DNA from: Syngnathus acus
Lineage: Eukaryota > Chordata > Actinopteri > Syngnathiformes > Syngnathidae
NCBI RefSeq assembly: GCF_901709675.1
Contig: NC_051090.1
Coordinates: 7,459,842-7,523,841, forward strand
Length of the DNA: 64,000 bases
Direction: 5' to 3'
Part shown: positions 12,501 through 25,980 of the stretch, one piece after another
Numbering within the stretch: the first letter of the stretch is position 1
Layout: each line of letters begins with the position of its first letter
The notes under the pieces: model-generated
The model's database searches: none
What the model saw: only the letters and a program-made list of their open reading frames with translations
What the model was told of the DNA's origin: nothing
Program-made: the position numbers and the translations under genes

Positions 12501-13181
12501 ATTTCCCAAAGCGGCTAACCAAAGTTGCTGACGTTCTTCTACCATCCGGTATCTCTCAGTGGCATTCAAAGGTCATCTATCCATTGCACTTTGCCTCTAA
12601 CGGCATCCAAGTGTGACAACTGCTCTCATGTTTAAGGGCTCACATTAACAGCAATGGCAATGGAACCCAACAGGAGTGAACATACATGTACACCACACAC
12701 AGACACTAAATCATCTGCTTTGCACGTAAGCGATATGGAGAACCAAGCCAAACCACCAGTTGGAGTTAGGTCCACAATCTGTGTTGTATAAAAGCTCAAT
12801 CGCAAAATTATTATTCATTACATATTAAAACATTAAATATAATGTAATGTGACCCCTGATGTATATTGCAGATGTTACTATAGAATTGTAAAATGTTTCT
12901 TGTGTTCTTGCAGATGGGATAGCGCTGCCTGGTTTTTTTTTCGCCCGTTCTACAGCTAAACTGAGTCAGTCTATTTTTGATGGAGTCAATCAATCGGACA
13001 GCAACGGTGTTAAAGATTTTCCTCCTAAGGCAAGAGAAGCAGAGGGATTAAAAAAAAAAAGAAAAAGAAAACACACAAGGGGCAAAGCATAAAACCTAAA
13101 CATTTGACAGCAATTCAGAGTGTGTTGCTCTGGGCAACCCACGTAAACTGCAACTTCTACAACTGTAAGGTTCAGGTTTAC
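6544..13181 (-). other. adgrl2: adgrl2 intron between the two lectin exons
   Basis: This 6.6-kb intron is bounded by gtaaac at 13181 and cacag at 6544. Most of it is AT-rich and featureless. A GC-richer block at about 9790-10020 and a block rich in TAATT/CTAATTG motifs at about 11640-11830 stand out as possible conserved non-coding elements. A possible old mobile-element piece lies at about 10834-10975. No exon-like reading frame is visible. Confidence 0.8.
10834..10975. repeat. Possible old interspersed repeat
   Basis: The text ggctttgttcacactaatca followed by ggtttggttcacttt, and then aagtgtgaaagtgatcatat and gaacccaggtggg, resembles the ends of short DNA-element families seen in fish whose termini read like ttgttcacact and agtgtgaaag. 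The two ends are partial inverse matches (ttcacact against agtgtgaa). No clean target duplication is visible. Confidence 0.35.
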
Positions 13182-13395
13182 CTCTGTGACATGATTTTGT
13201 ATGCTTCTGGAAGATAGCAGTTGATGTTTTCCATTTGGAAAGGGTCGGCATCGCAGATCTTGTCATCTGTCCGTCCATAGTTGGCGCTTTCGATCAGTAT
13301 GACATCACTTCCTGGACAGCGCAGATCGATGGGGTAACCCTCACAAGATAGCTCTCTTCGTACTAAGCCAAATGGCAGGGCAGCCCGACTGAACC
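13182..13395 (-). CDS. adgrl2: adgrl2 exon: first part of the SUEL/Gal-lectin domain
   Basis: This 214-bp exon runs from acceptor ccctcag (AG at 13397-13396) to donor cagag|gtaaac (GT at 13181-13180). It encodes 70 full residues with split codons at both ends. The product starts [20 protein letters not shown] and contains [20 protein letters not shown], hallmarks of the sea-urchin-egg-lectin (SUEL) domain of latrophilins, the extracellular module that contacts teneurin. Cysteines fall at protein positions 39, 48, 69 and 81, the first four of eight. [14 protein letters not shown] and DADPFQMEN agree with ADGRL2; ADGRL3, as I recall it, has PIPMAVV and ESY, and ADGRL1 has ENANYG. The exon ends at codon R93, completed by A from the next exon. 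Whether this is the teleost a or b paralogue cannot be decided here. Confidence 0.97.
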
Positions 13396-16300
13396 CTGAG
13401 GGAGTGGAAAGAGAGCTTTATCAGTGAGAATCAATGCGGAGTGGGTCGACATTGAGAAACACCATACAATATGTAAGAGATAGATGTGAACAAGGAAAAC
13501 CATCTTTGCACTATTTCTTCTTTATAAAAATGAGTAAAACAATTTAAATCAACTGTATGCAATTTAATTTACTACTTTGTTGGAAAGAGTATCACCAGCA
13601 GCAATAATGGTGTTTGAGTATGGGTGGGAAAAAATCCAAATCAATAACAAGCCATAAAAAGCCCATCTCAAAGAGAATATAAAGAAGTAAAGTTCCAAAT
13701 AGAGAACATTTTTGGTTACGCATGGCGCACCATGTCGTCAAGTATTACAGCACATTGATATAAAGCTTAACCAAATCACCAGCTGCTCCTCTGTACAAAA
13801 CCACAAGCAGCACTGAATCATAATATCCCATTTTGAGCATCTGTTACCTTTTTTTTTTTCCTTTAAATGCCAGTGTGCTAGCTATATTCCAGAGCTGCAG
13901 GCTTTCTAATGAGGTTTTTGTGGCTGGGTTGCATGCACTTGTTTTGCTGTATTTCATTGGCACCGGTACAAATGAGACCAATCCATACTTGCATTTGCTT
14001 GTGTTTACAAAGCACTTTTTTTCCAACAGCAGTTGCCTTAACTACTGACTTCAGGCCTACTAAAACTACTTGGAATGGCTCACTTTATTTTACCCTAGTG
14101 GCTACTTCATCAATTAAGTACAAATACAATTATCTTTGTCTGATTAAATGCTATGTTACAATGGGAGGGGGATTAAGTTGTTGAATTGTGGCCCTAACCT
14201 GAAAATGCTACCGTGGTATTTTATAAAGGAAGATAAATGTCACTTTCTATAGCCTGATCCTCCATTTGTGTACCAATCAGGTGAAAGCTCCCCTTCTAAA
14301 GATGCTTAGTGTAGAGTAGAGCTTAGAGTAAACAAAGGGTATATTTGTATGGCGGGGGGCAGCTGCCATAGCTGAGCTAACCTCTTCATTTGCTTAGGGG
14401 CATCTAATCAAGGAAGGATATTTTCTTCCTCTCCTGGCTATCTCTAAAGGAAATCTTGTGTAAAGTGACCAAAAGAAATGAAACATTGATATATATTTAT
14501 TTTCGTAACCTTTTCTCGCTGGAGTCAAAAAACGCTTCAGGTGCTAAACAATTTATTGGTGTACATGTTGGCTCGTGACAAACGTCTCGTGTGACGGGGT
14601 GAAAAAAAAAAAGAAAACATGCCAGGTTAGGAACAGCTGTCGACATCCAATTTTGACTTCATGCCAGCGTGGTTAAAAGCAAACAGTGTAATGTGTAAAA
14701 GCAATGCACATCAGACGATGCCACATCTTACACAAACACAAAACTAAACGATGGCATCATGTCCAATGCCTACTGCAGCATAACACTAAGAGCTTGACTT
14801 CAAATTATTTTATTCTTTTTCCTGAAAACTATGCTCCCAGTATACTATATGGGTGTACTTTCCACTTTCCCTCAAATTCTTCTCTTTGTGGTCATCCAGT
14901 GCAAGTGATTAAGGCTCTTTTACCATGTGCAGGAACCTTTGAGTTTGATCTCCAGCTTGGCGGCCAAACCCACTTGTGCTCAGTATGAGGCGATAGCTGT
15001 TAAAATACTTAAATCACTTGAGGGCCTTTGAAAACTCTCTTTCTGGTTTTATTATTCCAAACTAATGTAGTCGTCATACTAAAGTAGGAAAGCAGACTGC
15101 AGCTATACACTGACACCTATGAACACTAAACTAGTCACACTCGTGTATTTCGGGAATGATGATGCGTTTCCAACCACGCAGATGACAAGCCCTGTAATAA
15201 TGCTTGATTATTGAGTCAAAATCCAGACATTGGAAGAATTGGTGTGTCCCCGAAATGCACTTAATTCTTCAGCTGTCTCAGTAGATTATTGTCCAAAAGC
15301 TGCTCTCCATTGATTAGACCCATTGCTGTACTACTTTCCCAGACTACTGTGTGGACCAGGAACTCAATAGGACAGTGAACACAACACAGAGCAATTTCGA
15401 TCAAAACTGTAACCATTCATAGAATAAATACATGACTACCACTTGTATTGTATTATGCCTGTTTAACCACAAGATTGACATGATAGCTGCAATAAGTGAT
15501 GTCACATTTCAATTTATATTTATTAAGTTTAGGTAGATTTGCCTCTGCAGTTTATAATGTTTTTTTATGATGGTGGTAGTTTAAGACTTGGAACAAATTA
15601 TTTATTTCCCATTGTTCACAATGTGCAACATTGTTTCAATTTCCAAACAAACCTGTCCAAAAGCAGATTTTGGTCAACTGTGGTTGTATGATTCCTAACT
15701 ATTGTAGTGGTCTTGCGCATCTTATTGTAGAACAGTGTTTGCGTTTACACATCTGCAATTCACATCTCTGTTTTATACACAGAAAATAACTAAGACAGCA
15801 CAGCACTATCAATCTAGGACTGGCATATTCATGAATCGCAATTACAACAGGATAATTTGATCACTGTGTGTGATCACACTAAATCCAACCTAAATCCAAC
15901 ACTTACTGTGTCATTTAATCAAATAATTTGAGAATGCAAATGAGCCATACAAGCAAGACTTATTGTACGCATGGAATCATAAACAATTGTTATGGAGGCC
16001 AAATAGTGCACAGTAGTTCGTCACAAGTTTTCGTTACTAACAGTAAACACTCTATACTGTACATCTTAAACATGTTAATAATTATTGTTTCAAAACTGCA
16101 AGCAGAAATGTTGACAAATCGATTAGTCAAATCTAATTATATGCATCTATTAAACCGCAAAAACCTAATGCATATTCAGGAGCATATTAGGTAGAAAGCA
16201 CAGTGCTGTGACCATGGCAACATGGTGCAGCAGAGAGATAACCGACCAGATCCTTATCGGGGTTTTGTCGACATGCTTCCTAATCAAGTATTCTGGTCAA

Positions 16301-19300
16301 TTCATCCATCCCAGCACTTGAAAAGCATTTCAGCTTCTCTCAGTCAGACAGAGATAGGTGACAAATTTAAGTAAGAGAAAACACTGCAGATACATGTAAG
16401 ACAATCATAATGGATACAATGTGCCTTTACTAGGACAAATCTTTTTCCTTCCTTTCTCATACTGGTAACTTTACTAGAAATCCACAATTCATATTCTCTT
16501 GTGTGGAGACATGTCATTGTCATAAGTCATAGAAGTCATAAAAAACAACTTATTTGAAAATACTTTGTGGCATGAAGGGGAACTTTCCTTAATTTGTTAG
16601 ATAACATGTATGAATCAATCATCTACAAAGATGAACAGTTTAAGATGATCCTCATTGGTGGAGGTCTGCTCTTCTAAGGACCGTTGTAGTTTACAATGTG
16701 ACAACTCAACCTTTAGACATTTGCTTATCGCGCGTGTTGTTATAACATGCTGGTAATTGACTCTGATTGGTGCAACGGACCTTTATGTCCATGGGTTATA
16801 GCACTTTATTGCACCAATGAGGAACCTCAATTTAAAGCTTCCTAAGCTGGCATTTATTGCCGTGCGTGACCTTTGCAATGACATTAGGCCAATATGGAAT
16901 AGGCGGCTCAGGAACTGAGAGAATTTCCCATATGGAAGACAAAACCATTATATGCACAGTCTCTTTAGTGCTATAATATAATAATGATTTTTTTTTTAAT
17001 GCAGATGGGGCAAATCAATTGTAAAGTGACCATCTGGTACTATTTGAGTGTCACTGAAGCGGGGGTAATGAGCAAAGTACCTTCGCACTTCATAGGAATA
17101 GGGCGTTATTAGGGTCTTCATCAGTCATGTAGAAACTTTAAACCTTGTACTTACATAGAGCAAGTCATTAATATTGCACATACCAAGGGCATTCAGAACA
17201 TACTGGAGATTTAACAAAAAAAAAAATAGTTTACATGAAAACAATCATTTGGAGCCTGGAAACACAGACATCTGAAAATGGATATTCACAAAAGTTTTGG
17301 AAAGTGGAAGTGTATCAAGTGCTTAAAACAGTCACGTACGAATTAATGGAAAACGCATACATGCTATTATTCAGAGTGGTGAGTGTGCTAACTAAAACAA
17401 AAAAAGATTGGCCATGGCATCTAGCACAGTTCTAATAGTTACTATATATATAAATTTTAACATGAAACAAGCGACGCCACAGTGTATTAAAAAAAAATTT
17501 TGCACATAATGCTCAGTACAGGTCGTAGTTCACTCGACTGAGCACAGTTGTTTTACATGCGTAGTACAATAATATTTTAGAAATATCTTAATTTCTCAAA
17601 AATGTAAAAAGAAAAAATAAATCTCAATTGTACTTATTGATGTTCACAAACATACCTGAAACAGCACACACACAAAATATCTGCAACTATTCAGCCTCTT
17701 ATTTAGTCTTTCTTGCACCCAGTAAAGGTTTTCTTATTAAAATGACCCTTTGTAACTTGAGTAACCCATGCTTCCAGACAGAGTCCGGGGTTTAAGGCTG
17801 ATCAAAAGGCCTATTCAGCCCTTTACCCTTGCCGCCGTCACTGTGGCCAGAGCACAAAGGTCCTCAGATTATTTTGATGGGAAACCAGATAATTTTTTCG
17901 TCGCGAGTGTGACACAGACGCTCCTGCTGCTTGTCGTCTACTGTTAGCGTAAATCTTTGATTTCCCTGCTGGTGAGGGCAAAACAGCTGCTTTTAAAATA
18001 TCTGTCTTTGGCCAGCTATTATTTGGTACACTCGAATCTACAAGGTCTCTTGGATTTGAGGTGAAAGAATAATGTGGCCCACAGCATTAGTGAGGCAACG
18101 ACAGGAAACACAGCTTGAGTCCTCCAAGTTATGCCCCCCCCAGGCCTTTCTCGATGGTACAAGTAAAGGACAACCACTTGGGAAAAGAAACCTTAAAGTT
18201 AAGACTCTTCCCACAGAGCTGACTCTATAATCCACAGATATCCTTTACAACAACAGAAGTTAGGTCTACCCAGGGGTGAAGGAACAAAATATTTCATATA
18301 TCCCGCAAACAGCAGGATATGAGGTGGGCTGCATTCCCTATTGTAGAAAATAAATTGTTACTTTAGTGTGAAACGTATTCTCTTAACATTCCTTTTGGGC
18401 TGTTTATTGTGTGGCGGATGAAGGACAAGCACTACTTACACTGGTAGTGTTTGTTCCAACTTATTCATTATTCACTTTAGTCGTGCCATACTCGCCAGTT
18501 TCGAAAGATTTTTTTTGTCCATTTGAGACAGATGAGCTATGACATTTCTTTTCCATTGATATCCACATAATATGACACATTGACACATTTTGCTGCATTT
18601 CTCTAAGACAGAAACTATGACATTTTCTGGATTGGTTGGTAGAGTTTAAATTTATACTGTATGGCAAATGTATACTGTAAATATAAAATATACAAATATA
18701 AATCAAACACAGATGTGGTACCCCAACTTCTCTTTAAAAAAGTCTCATAACAATGGTTGTGGTCATCATAAAAAAAAAAAATTAAAAAAAAAACTGAAAC
18801 AACAGAAACACAAAAACTAATGGATATGTTGGCTCTCACACTTTGAAGTCTTCTTGCCAAAATTGTTTGCAGAACAAAAAGTTTTTGTGCCAGCATAGTC
18901 TCTTGAAAATCACGAGTCAATAAAGCAATTGAAAATCTGAGTTAAGTGATATTTTTTTGTCTTTCATTGGCTGTTATACTTGTGTAGGGTTGTTGGGAGC
19001 CCTAATTCATATATAATGTGTGAATTTTGATTATAGTAGGAAAGGTTTGTGGGGGGGGCGGTACTTGCAAAGACAGCGAGAGAAAAACATGATTCTAGTG
19101 GATAGTAGAAGACGACGAGGCAAAGAGCAGCAAGGAAACAAGTGTTTGAAGCTCATTTGTATTCTCCACCAACCAAGTCCCTCCAGTTCATTTACATTTC
19201 TGCTACTTCCATAGCAACAGCAGGGGGGCTATCAAGAGCATCTTTGATATACGTAGGTACATGACTGTAAAATAGATGCTGTCATTTCTCCGCCAGGACA

Positions 19301-19810
19301 CACTTTGGGTGTTAAGGTGGGCTTCTTTACCAAAAAAATGAACCCTGGTGGGTACTTCTTACCAACCATTTCCACTTCTGCATTAAGCACTTTAGGGCAC
19401 AAAAGCCTATGTGGGAATGCTATTCGTTGAGTCTGTCCCTGTTTTAAGTATACAATTATCTTATGTAGGGAGGTCCTTCACAGGGACATTATGGTTTGTC
19501 TTGTCTTTGTTTCTAGACAAAAAAAATTTCGTAACTGGCTACTTCATTAATCCGAGAGGAAATTATGTCTTTTTAGCAGTAGAGATGAAATGCAATGAAA
19601 ATACACAGCCCGGTGAAGCACCATGTAAACTTGTATGTAAATCAACCTTTAGGCCTAATTAAACTCAATGGGGCTCATCAAGGTCATAAATCCCCCCTTT
19701 TTTCATAATGCATTATTGACTTCCCATCATCAGCACATGTCGGGTGGCTGCACTCTCACAAGCACACACTGTCATCTCACCGTCTAATATCGGATCGCCC
19801 TGAGGCCAGC

Positions 19811-19812
<2 letters not shown>

Positions 19813-19848
<36 letters not shown>
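19813..19848 (+). repeat. (GT)18 microsatellite
   Basis: This is a perfect dinucleotide tract in the adgrl2 intron following the signal-peptide exon. Confidence 0.98.
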
Positions 19849-19852
<4 letters not shown>

Positions 19853-21950
19853 GTGAGTGAGTGCTTTTTAGGCCATAAAAAAGACAAGGACATGTTCTTG
19901 TAATGAAATAGCTGCAATGACCATCAAATATGTTGCTATGTGCCATGATCCTTGGCGAATATGGCCAACCAGTATGTTTTAGTGATAATTTTGCACTTTT
20001 TTTGTGTGCACCTTGAGCCATGTTGTGGTGGCCTTACCAGAAATAGCAGTGTCCCTGTATAGTCACGATATAGTAAGTTTCGATGATTTATATTGTCTGT
20101 ATTATTTAAGACTTTAAGAAAATATTCCTTCTGTTGAGTTACTTTTTGCACGTCCCCTGTCAAGAAAATATAAAATGGGCCAATTGTTTATTTATATATT
20201 TTTTTAACTTGTAGTTGTGAAGTGAACCAATGGGTCATTATTAAGGATTAAAGTGTTTCTTCAAAGATTACCGGTGAGAGCAGCCACTTTTGACCTCATT
20301 AAGCTGCTTTATTACTAACAATATTTCACCTCATATTAAAAGTTTAAATGTGATAAGGATGTCAGCCATATTTTCTTTGAAAGACTTTTCAAATTAGATT
20401 TGGGATGCGTTTGCCAGCTCACTGCCATTGTTTCCATTCCAAATGATGAAAAAAAATAGACTCATATACGCCGAGCGGCTCCGACTCGGTTCGCTCTCTG
20501 CTCCAATGAAGCGTTTGATGCTCCCTGATTCAATAAGGAAACATTTCCCAGTGGGTCACACACACAAATGAGCGAGGTCCATCTGCTTGGTTTGCATTCC
20601 CCAAGTGCACTACCTCAAGTAGGACCTCCTTAGACGAGACTCCACTCTCATGTGTATGCATTTGTTCAGCTAGTGTTTCGACTGACCCCCACTTGCCATT
20701 GAAGTCTGCTGACCAGCCCACTGAGGACGCCACTGTTACCACACCTAATTCAACTTCCTTTCAGTCTAGAGTGCAGACTTGCTGCCATCTTCTTAGGACA
20801 TATTGTGATACTGAAAAATTCAAATTCATTGAGTTTTTGGACTTTTGTGTAATGATCAGACAAGTGATGAATGATCACAGTCACAGTGAGTAGACGTCTC
20901 TAAACACATGGACATGACATGGAGTGAGAAATTGACAAATTATGGTCGATGTCCAGTCTACAAAGAAATTCTCTGTTTAAGAGAGTTAAGATTTGCAGTA
21001 TGTGCGAAAAGAGATTAAGCCTTCTCATTCCTATTCACAGTCTTGCAACTGTTTCCTGCCATCAACCTGTCACGTCTTCTGGTTATGGTTCATTCAAACT
21101 GGTTTCTGGATTTTTAAGGTGTTATGTAAACCATATGTGATCATTAAAAATTAAGATAAAGCAACAACAAGAAACAACAATCCCACCACACTGAGATAGT
21201 ATTAGTATGGACATTTATCTCAGTTAATTAAAGATGACTGACTCGATTAGTATTGATTTGTAATGTTACCACATGGGAAACCTTGGATTGCTGTTTTCTT
21301 CAGGCAATAGTTTACTTAAGGGTCTTAAGAAAAGAGAGCCAAGCCCTTGACATATGGACACACTTAGGGGTCATAATGACTCACAAGGTCAAATGCTGAG
21401 TCACACGGGGGGTCAAGACGTAGTGATCTGTCAGGGGACAAATGGTCTGGGCTGACAAGTTAAAGCTGACAGCAACCAAACTAGAAATTCACGACCTCTT
21501 TGAGTAAATGGTGACTTTTGAAAATGGGATAATGAGCTAAAATAACTTTCCCTGGCAGCCTACGGTCACTTGGATTGAGACTAATGTTAACGTGTTCATA
21601 TGTAATCACAACTGGTAATAATTTTTGCATACATTTACACAATATATTATTTTGTAATCATTGAGTGAATTTGATCAACTGTGTCACAATTGGAAGCAAT
21701 TGGAAGTAATTGAGACAAAAGTTGATCCAACGACTTACTGTAGATTCAACCGGCAGAGGTTCTTTTGAAATAGTTTGCTGTCTAAAGAAGGAAACATGAC
21801 AGGTATGGGACGATGAACTCCATCACTGCAGACTTCTCCTCTGGAACTACTACTTCTAGCAGTATCAATCTGCTCTGAGTGACACTGGCATCCAAATTGG
21901 AGCTCAGAGCATTTAGAACAAGACTCTCAGATCCAATTACAAACACTTAC

Positions 21951-21975
21951 AAAAAAAAAAATATATATATATATT
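21951..21975 (+). repeat. Poly-A run followed by (AT)n
   Basis: An A run leads into seven AT units, like the decayed tail of a retroposed sequence. No element body is recognisable upstream. Confidence 0.75.
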
Positions 21976-24103
21976 GTATTAATGCGACATTCATTTTCCC
22001 CTGAGTCAGTTGTGCCCATTTATATCATATGGCAAGGAAATTACTCAACAATCTTCATAAATGGCAACTCCGACTTCCTCTGAAAGGCATTGGATTTAAA
22101 TCCTTTGTATTTACGACCACGTTTCTAACACCCCTCGTTTACAGGAGCCTCAACTGGATTTATAGCCGTTCTAAATCAGTACAAAGGAAAGCAAAAGGAC
22201 AAAGAGGACGCTGGTAAATGCAAGCAGTGATATCTTGCATTTAAATCTGAAAAAAACAGTAAAATATGCATCTTTCAGTTCTATTTTGTTCTTTTAACAC
22301 TACACAAAGTAGATTGCACTTTCACATCCTGAGATCAAAATGCCTTTCATCTGCAGTGAAAGCATCTCCCTTGAACACCTGCTTGAATTAGCTAGAAGTA
22401 GAAGAGCTCAGGTTCCAGGGGACTCAATTGTTTCATAAAATGCTGTATGAGTGTGATGAAAGGAGACTAGTTACATTTAAAAGAGATTAATTTGATTTGT
22501 TCCATGAAACTGTACGTAAGGCAAAACACACGCTGTCGGAAAATCATCTTTCCCCATTGAAATGAATGCAAATGCCATGTTTCAGCATTCCCCCAAAACA
22601 TTGACGATTCATATCTCAAAACGCTCGTAAATTGAGTGCAGCAACAACAGCACTTCAGACACTTCAAAATTTGCAGTTTGATTATAATTTGATAGATATA
22701 TCACAGCTCAATGTGCGGTGTAAGACTGAATCTTGGCACCAGTCGGTTGCTAGCACAATCCATGTTGACCAGTGAAAACTGCAACTTCATATGACCCGAA
22801 ACTGCAGTCCAGTCACATTAAATTCCCACCATGATACAGTAGCAAAAAAGAAAGTCAGCTCTATTTGCCCTTTGACCAAACAAGCTAGTTCATTTGTCGG
22901 TCTCGAAGCCTCCATGCTGGTTGTGCTTTGAAATACCATCTACTGGATAATCAAAAACATTCTCATCATCTGCCCTTTCCACAGAGGACTTGAGCAGCAA
23001 TCATATGAGGTAGATCTGCTGCCTTTTATGTCCACAACACTTCTGTTTTAAAAGTGGGTTATATGTTGTTATTTATTTCAGAGGGTTGTTCTTTTCTAAG
23101 ATGCAACGGAATTAAACCTACACAATCTTGATTATAATAGAGCACAACTTTAAAACGAGAGCATATCAATGTTGATTTAAAAATCTGATCATAAAAACAT
23201 TCCGCTCATCTTGTAGATCCACGTCAAAAACATTTGTTATAAGAACTGTGGCTAGTTTTCCCAAGACCACTGCCGTGGTGATGTCATACATCTTTTCCTG
23301 TCTTTGGGATTCAGAGAAGAGACTCAGTGGGTTATAAAAAATGTTTTTACAGATTGCTTTGGATATATTTGTAAGGAACCCACATGATTCTATCTAAGCA
23401 TGACCAAAACTAGACAAAGCATGACGGTAAAATACAAGGCCGACGGCGAAAGCATGAGGGTAGATGACTAATCAAGAGCCCCAGAGATCCCACCCAGTGA
23501 GGACCTTCTGCGACTTGCATGAATGGCCATTATCCACAAGGATCAGCCCAGCGAATGACGGGAAAAGGTAAGCTTCACACAAAGACTCTCCAGTTAAGGA
23601 CTACATTAGAGCTGTGGCTACATTTTGATGATCAAAGTCATCTTGTATTGTATGTGAGAAGTCCACAAGACTCATGAAGCAAACAGCCACAAACTATTTC
23701 TTTTCATTATACAAGCAACAACAACTCAAGAAAATTGGCAAGGATCAAGGTATCAATGAGACACCACTTGTAATGTCCTTGTAATAACTCACGAACATTA
23801 GAGTTAAAAGAAAACTGTTTCCTGTAACAAGAGATAGCGAAGGTGACTGCAAACAGCCAATTAATGATTCTTGGCAAGGTCTCTGCATAAATAAGTACAA
23901 AAGGGAGTCTTAACACATCAGCTGAAAACTGAAGTTACTGGAATGTGTGGTACCTAGCAATTGTATGGTTTTAAATAATAAACCCTGACCTGGTGTTTCC
24001 ACGACCGGATGCAAAGACAGGACGCCAATAAAAGAAGAGGAAACGCGAGGCTGAGGCAATGTCTCGTCACAATCAAAAATATGATTTACATTCTTCAGAT
24101 TTA

Positions 24104-24454
24104 TCCATCCATCCATTTTCTGAACCGCTTAGTCCCCACGGGGGTCGCGGGCGTGCTGGAGCCTATCCCAGCCGTCAACGGGCAGTAGGCGGGGGACACC
24201 CTGAACCGGTTGCCAGCCAATCGCAGGGCACACAGAGACAAACAACCATTTGCACTCGCACTCACACCCAGGGACAATTTGGAGTCTTCAACCGGCCTAC
24301 CAAGCATGTTTTTGGGATGTGGGAGGAAACCGGAGTGCCCGGAGAAAACCCACGCGGGCCCGGGGAGAACATGCAAACTCCACACAGGGAGGGCCGGAGG
24401 TGGAATCGAACCCGCACCCTCCTAACTGCGAGGCGGACGTTCCACCGAGCCGCC
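24104..24454 (-). mobile_element. tRNA-derived SINE with target-site duplication
   Basis: On the minus strand the element starts with a tRNA-like head (ggcggctcggtggaacgtcc) and has a canonical RNA polymerase III B box, GGTTCGATTCC, at 24412-24402. A conserved body follows (gtgggaggaaaccggagtgc on the plus strand), and it ends in a (GGAT)n-type tail at 24104. It is flanked by 13-bp direct repeats, ttcttcagattta (24091-24103) and ttcctcagattta (24455-24467), with one mismatch, so both boundaries are exact and the insertion is fairly recent. This is a very common interspersed repeat in teleosts. Several chance frames, up to 148 codons, cross it and are not genes. It lies inside the adgrl2 intron in the gene's orientation. 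Confidence 0.88.
24402..24412 (-). promoter_or_regulatory. Pol III B box of the SINE
   Basis: GGTTCGATTCC on the minus strand matches the GGTTCGANTCC consensus of internal RNA polymerase III promoters. It sits about 42 nt from the element's 5' end, as in tRNA genes. Confidence 0.75.
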
Positions 24455-25940
24455 TTCCTCAGATTTATGTTTTATCTCATTTTGTTACACAAAAGTATCA
24501 GGTGACTACTCATCAATCTGTAGCATATATAGCTGTACCATTTTAGCAACAACTGCAGGTTTTGAAAAGTGGTGCAGTCGGCATGTGTCCTTCACAACCT
24601 CTGACAAAAAAAAACATGTGTAGTGCAGCCCAATGAATGAAACTGTTAGTTCAAGCCAAACGTGGCATTACTCTCCTTAGTAGCCAGGTGAAAAGAGGCG
24701 TGTGTTTGGCATGGGTGGGAGTATGTCAGCACACTGCAATGCTCTGCATGACAAACACCAACCTGGGGCCAGCTGTGACAAAGCACTAATCCAACAAAAT
24801 CCCTCCTTCCTTTGCTGAAAATCCTAATGAGGATTTGAAGTGCTCAGCAGGGAGGAGACCCAGGGGCTGTGGCTACACCTTGCCACTGCTCATTGTCTCC
24901 TTATCTCCAAAGCCGGTTGGTGATGAAAGAGACATGACAGCACGGTGGGCCTTCGTACACAAGGCCCCCTTGCCTGCCTGGCACCATGTGGATCCAGATT
25001 CAACAGTTGGTTATGGACAACCAAAATGACAGCAAGCGAGAGAAGCAGAGACAAAATAACAGGATTGGTTTGACTCACCAGTGACTCATTGCTGTTTTAG
25101 GGTATGTTTAGATAAGAATGTTTAGATAAAAACTCAAACTACACAACTTGTTTGTCGGTCTTGATCTCAGAATACCAAATACAAGTTGTCGCGTGTTGTT
25201 AAAAGGCTTCTAGTTTTTTTCAGGAACTTGTGTTTAGTTCACATCAGATAAAACACAATTAAGTTACTTTATGGTGTTTCTATAAAAGGTAACCCAAACA
25301 AGTTTGTAACTTTAGTCATAACATAAACTCATCATATACCGTGAGGGAACTAAGGTCTTGGTTCTTTTCTTTTTTGGTACTATTTAGCAGAAAATGTCTA
25401 AGGTTCCACAAGATAATATTTTGACAGATAATATTATGCTTTTATTTTTTAAACATTTTTGGGCTTAGAAAAAATTGCCTGGTGGAAAGATAGGAAAATT
25501 ATTGTGCAGGGTAACAGAACACAGCCTCTCCTAAAAGGAAAGTATTGGACTTGGGGCTTTATTTTAATGGACTTACTTGTATATAATAGATTTGAAAACC
25601 ATTTTATGAGCAATTTTAAGTTTGCTTGAAGTCAGGAGATATAACTACCCGAGAAAATTTTGGCATGGCAGTGGGTGGCGCAAGATGGTGTTCCTACAGG
25701 TTCTGGCTCGCATTAAGCTCTCAGCTTTTACTTCCAGTAATTACATTTTGAGACACCCTGATTGTCTATTTCACTCCATTCACTTTGAGATTAAGGTTTA
25801 AAGCCTCTTCTCCTTTGCTTCCACGTGATCCAAAAAGAAAGGACTTTTAAAGGTGCCCTTCTGTATTGTCCTTGAAAATTTTCAAGTACTACAAACAAGT
25901 GAAGCTGTGACAAGAAACAGGGGTTGGTGTAAGGGAGGAT

Positions 25941-25980
25941 AGGGGTTAAGGTTAGTTAAGTGAGGTTAGTTGGTTAGGTT
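25941..25980 (+). repeat. Degenerate telomere-like stretch
   Basis: aggggttaaggttagttaag and then gaggttagttggttaggtt are diverged GGTTAG-type units, followed by A-rich sequence. The array is too short and degenerate to be a functional interstitial telomere. Confidence 0.5.

Noticed and set aside
24059-24546. Several overlapping frames of 71-148 codons on both strands
   Set aside because: They lie within or across the SINE, which is fully bounded by target-site duplications and has an internal Pol III box; the frames are a by-product of its G+C-rich sequence.
25941-25980. Telomere-like units, considered as a chromosome-fusion scar
   Set aside because: Only a few degenerate units; too short to support a fusion.
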